This document shows positions 48,985 to 59,482 of a stretch of 64,000 bases of DNA, one piece after another; position 1 is the stretch's first letter, and the number at the start of each line of letters is the position of its first letter. The stretch lies in assembly GCA_001510575.1 (NCBI GenBank), contig LNGK01000007.1, positions 620,001-684,000 of the forward strand, written 5' to 3'. The position numbers and the translations under genes are program-made. The stretch comes from Knoxdaviesia capensis (Eukaryota > Ascomycota > Sordariomycetes > Microascales > Gondwanamycetaceae). Below the pieces are notes generated by a model. The model was not told the origin of the DNA and did no database searches. It saw only the letters and a list, made by a program, of their open reading frames with translations.

Positions 48985-50865
48985 TGATAGAGTTAGATGA
49001 CCCCCTGGAATTGAGAACGACGCTGCTGAATTTGTGTCTTTATGTGTATGCCATCTTCTTTCTGTTTCTCTTCTTTTTTCTTTCTCGGCTCTTCTCTCTC
49101 CTCTAGGATTTCTGGTACGGAGCGTAATCTTGAAGTCATGATAACGGCCATTTGAGAATGCTCACCGAGGAATATGCACCTGTACCTGTAGATGAGATGA
49201 ACCATGGAGCGACCTACGGTATCTGGGTTAGGCCATCACGCCTTACGAGCATTCCTGCTGGGTAATTCAACTGGCATATTTCTGAGGAAAGTTGGTTTTC
49301 GGTTATGCCGGGCAGGTGCACCGCCTCCGTGCACCTCCTCCGAGCAATAGACCAACCCCGGGTGATTTGGAGTCTCTGGGCAGTTTCAAGGTAGCACCAA
49401 GGTGAGAAGTTTAAGTTCTTTTCAGTATCAATGAACTGGAACCACCATGAAGGTGGGATGCGTAACCCTTAAGCTAAAGCTCAACCCTAAAGGGACACAT
49501 CATAGCGGAATCAGTCCCGAGCACAAGCCCCCAAAGTGGAAGAATTCAGAAGCCGCCGAGCTTTGAGCATGTCCACTATGCAAACAAACCTAGCAGACCC
49601 AACAGTTCGGAAAGCTAAAAGCGACGACATCGAATCCAGGCTTTGCCAATCTTTTGGGGGACCAACTTTTCCAAAATCGCAGCGTGCGAATCAGGTCCAG
49701 AACGGGCGATGCATGCGTCAACGACCAGTCTCACACTCTTCCTTTATTTCCATTCAGCCGCTCATCGTGACCAGGGAGGCACTGCCTGTTTTCTCTTTTT
49801 TAGGAATAGTCGTTGGGACAGACGGCTACTAATCGGAGAGTTTTTGAGGGCGTCCCCCCTTTCTCGGTGGGAAAAGCGACAGACAAACGACGCCCGACTG
49901 AAATGAGAGGGTGGGAAATGATTTGACCAGTTGGTGATTCCATGTCGGGCAGCCGCAGCCCAGGGGCTGGAACCATGTCAACGAAGAAACGAAAAATAAA
50001 TACGGAAAGCAGGAGAAAACGCTTGGGTGGTGGGCTGTGTCTGTTCAGAGGGTTGAAAGACGGATATCAGAACTGAGGAACCCACCAAATAACGCTGGGT
50101 AGTACTCGTGGTGATGTCCACCGAGGAAACATATAAGAGACCGGGAGATTGACACGGCATACGAGAGACAGAGAAGAGTAGGAGGGCAGCCAAAGAAGAA
50201 CACGATGCAGCATGCAGTGTCTCCCTGATTCTGTCGCAAACGCCATCACGTCTTGTGGTACGCATATAACGCGAGTAGAGTTGGTGTGACCACAGCTATG
50301 TGCAGCTGTGCAATAGCTTGCAGGAAGAAAGTCCTAAGTAGTACATAAAATCTGCTATGCGCCTGTCCCTTATGCACGTTGTCGGGGGTGCCGCGAACTC
50401 AGGAACATCGACGAGATGGGGAAAACCTCAAAAGCAAAGCCACATGCGACTTGAGGGTGGCGTGAAGAAGATAGTGAGAATACAACAAGGGCGGTGGCCT
50501 TGCTTTAGGGGGGGGATGGACCACGATGGACTCTGCCGATGAAGGAGAGTAAAAAGAAAAAGACGATCCTTGATGTTTGTCTCCTTACAGCATAGCTCAT
50601 TTCCTTTCTCCCGTTTGGCTTCTTTTCTTCCCTTGCCCTTCTTCAAGTCGCGTCCATCTTCCTCTCGCTGTCGTTCTGCTGATTTTCCCCCTTTTCTTCC
50701 TCTTCTCCTCTCGATTTGGAACTTAACTCGCGGCTTTGAGATCTCCTCTCAGAAGTTCGGCACTGTCGATCGTCGTCCCGTTGTGACATTGCATCCTCTC
50801 CTCCCTTCCTCCCGCTTTCTCTGCAGAGTATCAACCTCGCTGCGACACAAACTTACATACAAAGA
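48985..50865. other. 1.9-kb intergenic region, no gene seen
   Basis: Contains the CK2-beta 3' UTR, an AACCCTAA word at 49483-49490, and from 50570 a C/T-rich leader before the membrane-protein gene. Frames up to 98 codons show no domain or splice-linked coding. Confidence 0.55.
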
Positions 50866-52003
50866 ATGCCATCGCCACCGCGAGTCCTGGCCGGTCTCGG
50901 CCTGGGACTTCTCCTGCTCGCTCCATCCCGCGTCGCTGCCCAAGACCCTCGCAAGTGTTACTACCCGGATGGCAAGATCGCTGCCGGATTCACATATGTG
51001 CCGTGCGGCACCGACACCTCCGTTCACTCGTCGTGCTGTATCCCCGGAGAGGGCGACGTATGTCTGGAGAGCGGCTTGTGTGACTGGGTCGGCCACTATG
51101 TGTACCGCGGCGCGTGTACCGATCAGACATGGCAGAGCTGTCTCAACCCATGTGCTCTCGAGTGTAAGTAAACACGCGAGCACTGCTCACAGGAATGGCC
51201 ACCACTAACCCTAACACCATCGGTGTCTGCTCTCTCTCTCTCTCTCTTCTCCAGCGCGGAACTCAACCTGGCATGCCTTTAAGCAATGCACCTCCGACTC
51301 CTACTGCTGCGAAGACACCGGAAACTGCTGCACAAACGGCAGCCCGCTGTTCGCCTTGACCGATCTGCCGCCGACTGTGCCTGTCACAAGCAGCACGTCG
51401 TCTAGCTCCAAGTCGTCCATATCAGCGACAGCTGGCAGCCCAACTACTGCCCCATCATCCACAATCACTCCCACCACCACTACCACAACACCGCCGGAAT
51501 CGTCTTCACCAGCTGCTGCGAGCGGCGGCGGCGGCGGCGGCGGAGTCAGCGTTGCAGCTATTGCTGGTGGAGTTGGCGGCGGAGTGACGGTGGCCGTGCT
51601 GGCTGCTGGGCTCATTTACTGGCTCATCCGTCGTAAGCGCCGCGACGGATCTCCCGCTGCCGCTGCTGCTGCCGCCGGCGTGGCGCCACCAATGCAGGAG
51701 CCCCCTCCGCCGGGTCCGCAGGGCTTCCCCCCGGAGCAACCGTACCCTGGCATGCCCATGGCCCAACCATTTCCGGCGTACCCCGTCTCCATGATGTCAC
51801 CTCCGCCCGAGTACCAGTCGCCCGTACAGCCAGGGACTGTGTCACCGTGGGGATACGGCGTAAAGCCTGAAGCCGGTGTGACGGTTGCGCCGATGGGTCC
51901 GGGTGGGGTTCCTGTTCCCGGAGCACATCCGGGAGCCCCGGCGGGGATGATCTATGAGAGTGACTCCCGGCCAGTGCAGAAGCCCCTGTATGAGATGCAA
52001 TAA
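50866..52003 (+). CDS. Single-pass membrane protein with Cys-rich ectodomain (unknown function)
   Basis: Exons are 50866-51163 and 51255-52003; 348 residues. A signal peptide (LGLGLLLLAPSRVAAQD, cleavage near residue 25) precedes a compact ectodomain of about 100 residues with many Cys (KCYYPDGKIAAGFTYVPC, SCCIPGEGDVCLESGLC, then CCEDTGNCC) and an N-glycosylation site (NST). A Ser/Thr-rich, probably O-mannosylated stalk and a Gly run come next. One transmembrane helix (VAVLAAGLIYWLI) is followed by a basic stop-transfer RRKRRD. The cytoplasmic tail is Pro/Gly/Met-rich. The architecture is that of fungal wall-stress or Mid2-like sensors, but the Cys domain is not WSC and I cannot name it. The polypyrimidine tract of the intron is a CT repeat. 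It precedes the secreted oxidoreductase gene on the same strand. Confidence 0.88.
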
Positions 52004-52655
52004 GTGGCTTCTTCCCCTCGACTTCCTTTCGACTTTCCTTTCCTTTTTCTTGTCCTTTTTTATCTTTCTGTGCGTTTTAGAATGTTCTTGACGGGCGCAT
52101 GTGTGGATTTAGTCTGCTGAGCACTATCACTCTCTTCCTTATCGTTATGTCTTCGTGCATTTTCTTTCTTTTCCAACCTTCTTTTATCGGGAAATAGTGG
52201 AGAAATATCTGGCCATCAGTTTCTGTAACCTGCATTGAAACTTACCGTTTTGTTTACACGAAAGCAAGCTGGCGGGTGTAATAAGGAACGTAATATTGCA
52301 TTTATACATCTATTCCTTCTTGATCCATTTGATTGTCTTGAAAGTGCCACATACTTCCGGGATAAGAAGACGAAAAGGGGATTTTTCAATTCTCCCCGGC
52401 TATTTCATTTAGAGTGTTTCTCTCCGCATCTGACGGTCTGTTTTCCGTATTGCTGATTTGCCGAGAAAGCGTGGAAGAAATGGGATCCGGCAGAAGAATA
52501 CATTGAGCAAAAAGCATATAAGCCATTCCAAAGATGATCGGTAGGAATGGGAAACTTACCTGCTCTTCAATGTTGAGGTGCTGTCTTGGATACCAGAAGC
52601 ACTCTGGTCCTATTTCCTCCAGTGTTGTTATCCATCTTGTTGAAAACAAAACCAA
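52004..52655. other. Intergenic region before the GMC oxidoreductase
   Basis: 652 bases containing the 3' UTR of the membrane protein and the promoter of the oxidoreductase. No gene or clear site seen. Confidence 0.55.
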
Positions 52656-54925
52656 ATGAAGTCAACATCTCTATGTGTGGCTCTGGCCATGGCCGCCACG
52701 GCTGTTCTAGCAGCTCCAAGCCGGCTTGACGCGGCACGACTGCTCCAGACACGCGATGATGTCGAGGCCGAGTATGACTATGTCATTGTCGGGGCCGGAA
52801 CCGCTGGCCTGACGGTGGCCGACCGGCTGACGGCAGATGGAAAGTGTGAGTATGAACCGCCCCGAGACCGCTGGGACTATTTGAGAGTGACAAATCGGAC
52901 CTGACAATAACATAGATACTGTACTCGTCATTGAATACTGCCACCTGAGTAAGTTTGTGCCTTTCTTTAGCCATGGGCTGGGCCCCGAACCTCAAAGACC
53001 AATGACTAACACCAACTATAGTCTCCGACGCGATCACCCGCGCCGGCGGTGGCCGCAGCTTCAACGACCCCGGCATCCGGTACAACGTCACCTCGGTACC
53101 CCAGCCGTCGATGAACAACCGCACCCAGGCCGTGCGCATTGGGTGTTGTATCGGTGGCAGCTCCGCCATTAACGGTATGGTAGCAGTTCGTGGCACCCGC
53201 AGCGAGTATGACGGATGGGCCGAGCTCGGCGGGCCGGATTCGACGTGGAATTGGGATGGTGTGCTGCCGTATTTCCGCAAGGTCGGGCTTCTCCTCTTCT
53301 TAAATTCTTTTGTTGTTCCTATGAGTAACAGTAGCCGGCACTCGGAAACAGGGAATGCATTTTGTGCCTCCAGACGAGGAGCTCGCGAAGACCTTCAACA
53401 TCACCTGGGACCCAGATGCTTGGGGAATGAACGAGGACACCCATGTATATGCGGCCTTCCCGAACTGGGTCAGTCCGGGCGTGAGTAAGTTGGCGATCAC
53501 AAAGTAAGAAGTCGTTCATTTCACGTAACCAAAGCTGACACTCCCTGCACTCCCAGTCCCTATGTACCAAGCCGCAGCCAAGATGCCCCGGATGGACGTT
53601 CCCCTAGACGGAGCCGGCGGAAACAACGGATTGTTCTGGTTCCCGACATCGATGGACCCGAACGACGACTGGGCCCGGTCATACGCGCGCACCGGCCACT
53701 ACGACTTCAGCGTTGACCGACCCAACTTCTCTGTCATCACACGGCATAAAGTGACACGTGTGTTGTTCGACGAAGCGCTCGGGGCCACCGGAGTCGAGGT
53801 TATCTCGCGCGACGGCGACCCCGCAGACTCCTTCATCGTCTCAGCGCGCAAAGAGGTCATTGTTTCAGCGGGAACCGTACACACGCCACAGATTCTGCAG
53901 CTAAGTGGCATTGGGCCACGGGATCTTCTCGAGGACGCTGGTATCGATGTGCTGGTTGAGCTGCCAGGTGTCGGTCAGAACTTCCAGGACCACGCCTATC
54001 TCAGTCTGGGCTATCGATGTATGTGGAAAGATGTCGAGTGAAGCCTCAACACAAGCCAGAGCTAACAAAACATCGTTCACAGGGACCAACGGCTCCCCGC
54101 CCATTCCCGAGATCGCTGTCACCGGCGAGCAACGCACAGTGGCAGCCCCGAATCTCGGGGCGTGGATCGGTCTTCCCACGATGACGGAAGATTTCGAAGA
54201 CATCGCATCCCGCTACGAAGCCCAGGACCCGGCCGAGTTCCTGCCCGCAGACTCACACCCGTGGGTCGTGGCCGGATACGCAGACTTCCAGGCCCTGCAC
54301 ACACGGCTCCTGCGCACCAAGAACGCCAACTGGCTGTGGCTCCCACTGAGCGCGAACCCGGGCGGCGTGGTGATGAGCATGCACGTAGTCAGCCACGGCA
54401 CGATCAACATCGACCCGGCCTCGCCGCACGCCGAGCCGATCGTCGACTACCGCGCACTGTCGAATCCAATCGACATGGACATCATGGTAGAGAACATCCT
54501 GTACGCGCGGCGCTTCTTCAGCGAGAGTCCCGACCTCGCACCGTACGCGGCCGTGGAGACCGTGCCGGGCGCCAACGTCACCGGCGAGGCGCTGCGGGAC
54601 TGGATCCGCGAGGTGTTGATCCCGACGAACTTCCATCCGATTGCCACGGCCGCGAAGAAGCCCAAGGAGAAGGGCGGTGTCGTCGGTGAGGACTTGCTCG
54701 TGCATGGCGTGTCCAGACTCTCGGTGGTGGACGGCAGTGTTATGCCGCTGCTTCCCGGTGCAAACACTCAACAGCCGGTGTACATGTTGGCCGAAAAGGT
54801 GAGAGAAGCTGACACCCCCACTGAAATTACTCCGGAGCTGGAGATGCATATATATGTTCCTGTGCTAACACACAGTTGTTGATTCGCCACCACAGGCCTC
54901 GGACATCATCAAGTCACGACAATGA
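52656..54925 (+). CDS. Secreted GMC-family FAD oxidoreductase
   Basis: FAD-dependent oxidase or dehydrogenase of the glucose-methanol-choline family, predicted extracellular. Exons are 52656-52845, 52916-52948, 53022-53281, 53352-53484, 53557-54018, 54083-54798 and 54896-54925; 607 residues. A signal peptide ends about residue 20 (CVALAMAATAVLAA). The ADP-binding motif VIVGAGTAG is at 43-51. GMC signature 1 follows (GCCIGGSSAINGM), then signature 2 (SAGTVHTPQILQLSGIG). The C-terminal active site shows His in NFHPIATAA, then SVVDGSVMPLLPGANTQQP, where the second catalytic position is Asn, not His. Very small exons (33 and 30 nt) are needed to complete the FAD fold and the C-terminus. Substrate cannot be inferred; there are no cluster neighbours of secondary metabolism. 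Confidence 0.9.
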
Positions 54926-55495
54926 TCCGAATGCCACGAGTTTCCAGACATATCGGACAAGAAGAATCAGGGGGATTTGATGTATCAAAGATATTGAGCT
55001 GCTGAAGAAGAAAAGGGTGTCCGAAATTTTTTTTTTTTTCAAATAGCATTCATTCCTGTGATATCTGAAAACGGAACACCCCAGCCAGATCAGCTTTCGC
55101 GTTCGGCTGTGGTTATATGGGCAATCCCTGGAGAGGCAGATAAATCACGCCTGGCAAATTCCTGGAGTATTTATCCCCTGTGATGTGATGTAAATGAGTA
55201 AGACAGCTCATTAGTTGGGGGGGAAAAAAAGGAGGCGAGAATTACACCTGCAAACATACCGCAGCATCTTCTTTCCTCCTTACGCTTGCACCCAAAAGAT
55301 GGGCTAGAATAGCTTCACGAAAGCCATTCTCTCTTTCCCTCTTCTCTTCTTAGCATAATGTACCCGTAATTGTATTTTCCCTCGGGGTGCCGTTCCCTCT
55401 TGTGTGGTTTCTTTCCGTTTTTTGTGTGTGTGTGTTCTGGTTCAGTAAACTTTCCTTTCTCTTTCAACACTCATTTTTTCTCCCCACAATCCATC
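54926..55495. other. Intergenic region before the F-box-like gene
   Basis: 570 bases with a T-run at 55029-55040 and a T/C-rich leader with a short GT repeat near 55420. No gene seen. Confidence 0.55.
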
Positions 55496-56812
55496 ATGGA
55501 AGACTTCGCTCTGCCGCCACAGGGACGTGGCCACACCCTCACTACCACGGGCGGTGGTGCCGGAGCCGGACTCCCGGACATCATCACCCCTCCGTACCTC
55601 CCGCTGGAGATCATTCTCTACATCATCGACGTTGTGGCGGGTGACATTCCTGAAGGATCGTTCCCCTCCCACTCCGATGAGCGTGTTAAGGAGCTCCGCA
55701 AGCTTGCCAGCGTCAGCCGGGCCTGTCTGCGTGCCGTCAAGCCGTATCTCATGCGGTATGGTGCAACGCTTGATACGAGCGATGTGTTCATGCGCTTCAT
55801 GGGGTGCCTCATCCGAACCTTCACAGGACTCAGTTTCATGACGCCGTATGCTATCCCTGGTTTTGACTCAACCCTCACCGCGCGGGTCGTCTTCCCGCCT
55901 GGTCTTCTTCGCCAGCCGGCCCCGGGCGTGATGCCGCCGCGCATCGACTTCAGCGGCATCACCTCACTCTACCTTGCTCCCTTCATCATCACCATGGTTG
56001 ACAGACGCACCATCTCCTGCGTGGCCCTTCTCTTCTCAGCGGTCGGGCCTACTCTCCGCCGGCTCACGATTGACATGCCGTTCCACACCCTCGCCGAGCG
56101 AGACCCACCAACGCTGCAGGCTATCGACATGCTTCGACAGGCCTTCAGTCACTTGACCCAGGTTGAGGAATTCGTTTGTCTGGGAGACTACCCCGATCTC
56201 AGACACGAAGACAATACTACTGACATCTGGGTCCCCATGCTCAATCTCCGCCGCCTGATGCTTCCGAGTGTCCCGCTCGATAACCATTGGCTGTGGTGGA
56301 ACATCGCCATGATTCCGAGTCTCACCCATGTAATCTTTACCGACAGCTTGTTGTTCAAAACCATGCAGATCGGCTCGCTTAGCCCGGGCGATGATGTGTT
56401 CTACACGGCAGACCCAAAGGACCACTACTTCCACGCTCTTCCCCGGAGCAATGACCTGCTAGACCGCCAGATTCGCGTGGTGCTCGCGGAGAGCCCAAGA
56501 TATATCTACAACAACCCGGCCACTTTCCGCCACGATGGCCAGCATTTCACGGTGATCCGCGTCCGTGCTGTCAAGAACATCAGCACCAAGACTTGGGCCG
56601 ACCTTGATCCCGACAACCGGATGGATATCTGGTCCTACAAGTGGAACCCCGGCCGAAGCCCGGAAGACCTCGTGCGCGCCGGCGAACTGTGGGGTGACAT
56701 CGGCGTCCCTGTGCTACCTAAGCTGATGGCTGATTCTAGTGGTCTGACGACCGAGAATCCTGCTACATCGACTGGTGAAGCAGTTCAGTCGGCTACGGAG
56801 GTCTTGAGCTAG
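55496..56812 (+). CDS. F-box-like protein of unknown function
   Basis: Single exon of 438 residues. The open frame extends farther upstream, but ATG at 55496 is the first after a non-coding-like, T-rich leader and begins a coding-like sequence. Residues about 32-80 (YLPLEIILYIIDVVAGD, then LRKLASVSRACLRAVKPYL) read as an F-box-type helical motif: Pro-Leu-Glu-Ile-Ile near the start, then Leu/Val-Ser-Arg. This suggests a Skp1-binding adaptor of an SCF ubiquitin ligase. The rest has hydrophobic strands spaced as in degenerate leucine-rich repeats (FSGITSLYLAPFIITMV, LNLRRLMLPSVPLD, IPSLTHVIFTDSL), usual for fungal F-box proteins. Substrate unknown. Codon use is ordinary for the window. Confidence 0.78.
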   Translation: MEDFALPPQGRGHTLTTTGGGAGAGLPDIITPPYLPLEIILYIIDVVAGDIPEGSFPSHSDERVKELRKLASVSRACLRAVKPYLMRYGATLDTSDVFMRFMGCLIRTFTGLSFMTPYAIPGFDSTLTARVVFPPGLLRQPAPGVMPPRIDFSGITSLYLAPFIITMVDRRTISCVALLFSAVGPTLRRLTIDMPFHTLAERDPPTLQAIDMLRQAFSHLTQVEEFVCLGDYPDLRHEDNTTDIWVPMLNLRRLMLPSVPLDNHWLWWNIAMIPSLTHVIFTDSLLFKTMQIGSLSPGDDVFYTADPKDHYFHALPRSNDLLDRQIRVVLAESPRYIYNNPATFRHDGQHFTVIRVRAVKNISTKTWADLDPDNRMDIWSYKWNPGRSPEDLVRAGELWGDIGVPVLPKLMADSSGLTTENPATSTGEAVQSATEVLS

Positions 56813-59482
56813 TTATTATATCTAACCTTGCTGTTTCACACGATCTGGTGTTTTGAATAGATACATGGCCGGGACGGGGACGGGGTACGGAGTTGGGATG
56901 GTTATAGATGGCGTTCAGGATTGGCTTGGAGGTGATGGGCTTCTTTTTCACTTTTCTGTATTCACAAGGTAGTCTTGATGGGGATGAGGTCGGATTTCTC
57001 TTCCTTCCGGGATATTTCCAAATATACCTTTTTCTAATAACTTCTCTGCAGGGCGCCGCTCTTTTAACACTACATAGCGCTCAACTTATGAAAATCTTGA
57101 AGCAACGGTGGCGTGGCACGGCTCATGCATAACCCTAACCCTTGAATTAATTTACATTCACCAACTTCTCCGCCCACAATGATAACTCAACCTTAACCCC
57201 ATGTCGCATCTTCCGCCCATTCCGACTCCGCCCTCTTGGCCTCCCCTCAGTTTCCCCACCTATAGGGATCTTTGTGTCTTAACTGTTTTAGTGGGCTGTA
57301 TTTTTAGTTGGCCCTGGAGATGCTCTCTGGCTGATACGCTGCACCGACTTTCCGGAACGCATCTTGGCCCTTCTGTAATCTCACTGTTCGCCTTTCGCGA
57401 CCTGCCTGAACGGGACATGGTTGCAACGCTCTTGGCAGGCCATTGTGGACAAATAACCTCAGTGTCTTTCTTGTTTTGCCACCAGGTCTATGTCGTACAC
57501 TCGATATCACATACTGGCGGAACTTCGGAGTGGTTCTTTTTCAGTTATCCAGCATCAGTCCTCCACTCTCAGTGTCACCCATACCCTCCAAAGGGAGTGT
57601 CCCGCCCTTCTACGAACGAGGAGGCCACCAACCAACCCGTCAATATACACAAGAGGGAGGGGAAAAAAGCGGTTCTTGAGAACTTATGTGGTGGGTCGCA
57701 CGGGATTAAGCTGGCTCGGCTGTATTCTCGAAGGTTTTTGATTGGGCTTCTAACCTGGATTTTTATTTTATTTTCTAAACTTATGTCTTATCAGGCTCGG
57801 GGACGGACGAAGCTTCGGGTTCCTGGTTATCAGATTATCGGCTTTCGTCTTTATATATTCCTGTCTTGTTTCGTCTGAATATTCCACGACCCGTTCCATT
57901 TCGGTTACAGAAGTCAGCGAAGCCACGGTCCGCGACATTGAAACACAACCGCGCTGGAAATATACACAATTTGATAGTAAGTCTGGGGCCCGTACCCACT
58001 ATATATGCACATATATAATGTACGTCTTGATTTGACTCCAATTACCTCTGCGTCCACATGAATGGATCCCTTCGTACGCCCTCAAACGTGTTGTACGAGG
58101 ACCCCGAGTAGGATTGGGGAAACGCGTACAGGCGACTTTTCCGAGACCCTGAAATCTGACAAAGTCCCTCCATTGTATCGATGCGGCAAAGAAAAAAAAA
58201 GAGAAAAAAAAAAACTTTCACCCAACGTGGGTTAAAATCTGATAGTGGAAAGCCTTTCCTGGCAATCCTTATCCCGCACCAATTTGTCTGTGGTCCCCCC
58301 CATGGCTCCGTAGATTGTAGCAGCGATTCAACTGCTTGAATCTGACTTGTTTCTCTCATTTATGTTCTAATTTCTTTTCCTCCTCATTTATTAAGTATCA
58401 CTTGCCCTATAAGGTCCATCCTTGGGCGGGAGTGGTCCGGAGTGAATTCTGACAGTGGGTGATCAATATGCAACAATCGGGGGGAAACTTCCTTCGCATT
58501 CACGTATTCGGTATAAGGCCTCGGCTTCGCTTCGTTAAGTTCCTAACTCAGTTAAACACATAAACCCAGGACCGCCAAACAAGGCAACACCGGCTATAGC
58601 GATATGGATTATCACCCCAATCTGATCTTGCTGTGCTCCTTCCCTGTTGTTTCTGCGCGGGCTTCTGGATCGTTCCTTCTCCACCATCCCGCGGCTTTTC
58701 GCCGTATTTCCCCCATGCCCATGTATTCTTATTTTTCTTAACAACCTCAAAAAATCCTTTTGATTTTCTCTCTTCCTCTTCTCTTCCCACCTTTTTCTCC
58801 TCTTCTGTAAATACCTTCATCTCTTGATATTTTTGCGATATATCACCATTTACCCTGAGCTGGTCTGCCTGGATGCCTTCATATTCCACCCGTTTCCACT
58901 TCCGCCTCTTTGTACTTGTTGTCACTGTGTCTTGACTTTTGACCATATCTTGCTGTGACTCTCACCTATTTTTTTTTGTGGTCGCATCTTCTCCTAGCCC
59001 ACGTCTGTTACCTTAATCTGGCCCAATCAGAGCGTCAACCAACTTTCTTCTCTCTCACATTTGTATTCCTGAGACTTTGGGTCTAGACGCAGCTGGCGAT
59101 CTTTTCTTTGTACGGGTTTTGCTTGGCCTGGCTTGAGACATGGTCACCACCGAGTCTTCCACAGCCACAACTCTTTGTTCCAACACACACACACACATCC
59201 ATCTGATGACGACTTTGCTCTGAAATCCGACAGCCACGGTTCCTGCTTTTTTCACCCTCCGCAGTCTGTCTGACTACTACATGCACTGCACAGCAGGAGA
59301 CAGAATCCTCGGAAGTCCCGCTGTTTCGGTCCCCCCTCGCCAATCTCAAATATCCTCCTCTTCGCTCTCCCTCTCACTCTTGGCATCTGATTCTCAGCAT
59401 CACACAGTCTGCTCCCTTCCGTCCAGCCCTACGTTTCACCGTCTCTTGACTTTTGTTTTTCTTCCCTTTCTGCTTCCTGAAA
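56813..59482. other. 2.7-kb intergenic region before the ubiquitin protease
   Basis: Contains a telobox-like AACCCTAACCC at 57131-57141, an isolated TTATCAGAT (reverse of ATCTGATAA) at 57827-57835 and T/C-rich leader sequence from about 58600. A 225-codon frame at 57201-57878 has no recognisable domain and poor coding character, so I leave it uncalled. Confidence 0.5.

Noticed and set aside
36169..56812. Secondary-metabolite gene cluster (Zn2Cys6 factor, GMC oxidoreductase)
   Set aside because: No polyketide synthase, peptide synthetase or terpene enzyme is present, and the intervening genes are housekeeping.
57827..57835. Third ATCTGATAA-type site (reverse strand)
   Set aside because: More than 1.6 kb from the nearest start codon and next to no iron-related gene; about one copy is expected by chance in the window.
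57201..57878. 225-codon open frame in the spacer before the ubiquitin protease
   Set aside because: No domain, no splice context, and residues follow AT/C-run composition. Other spacers in this window hold non-coding frames of similar length, so chance is adequate.
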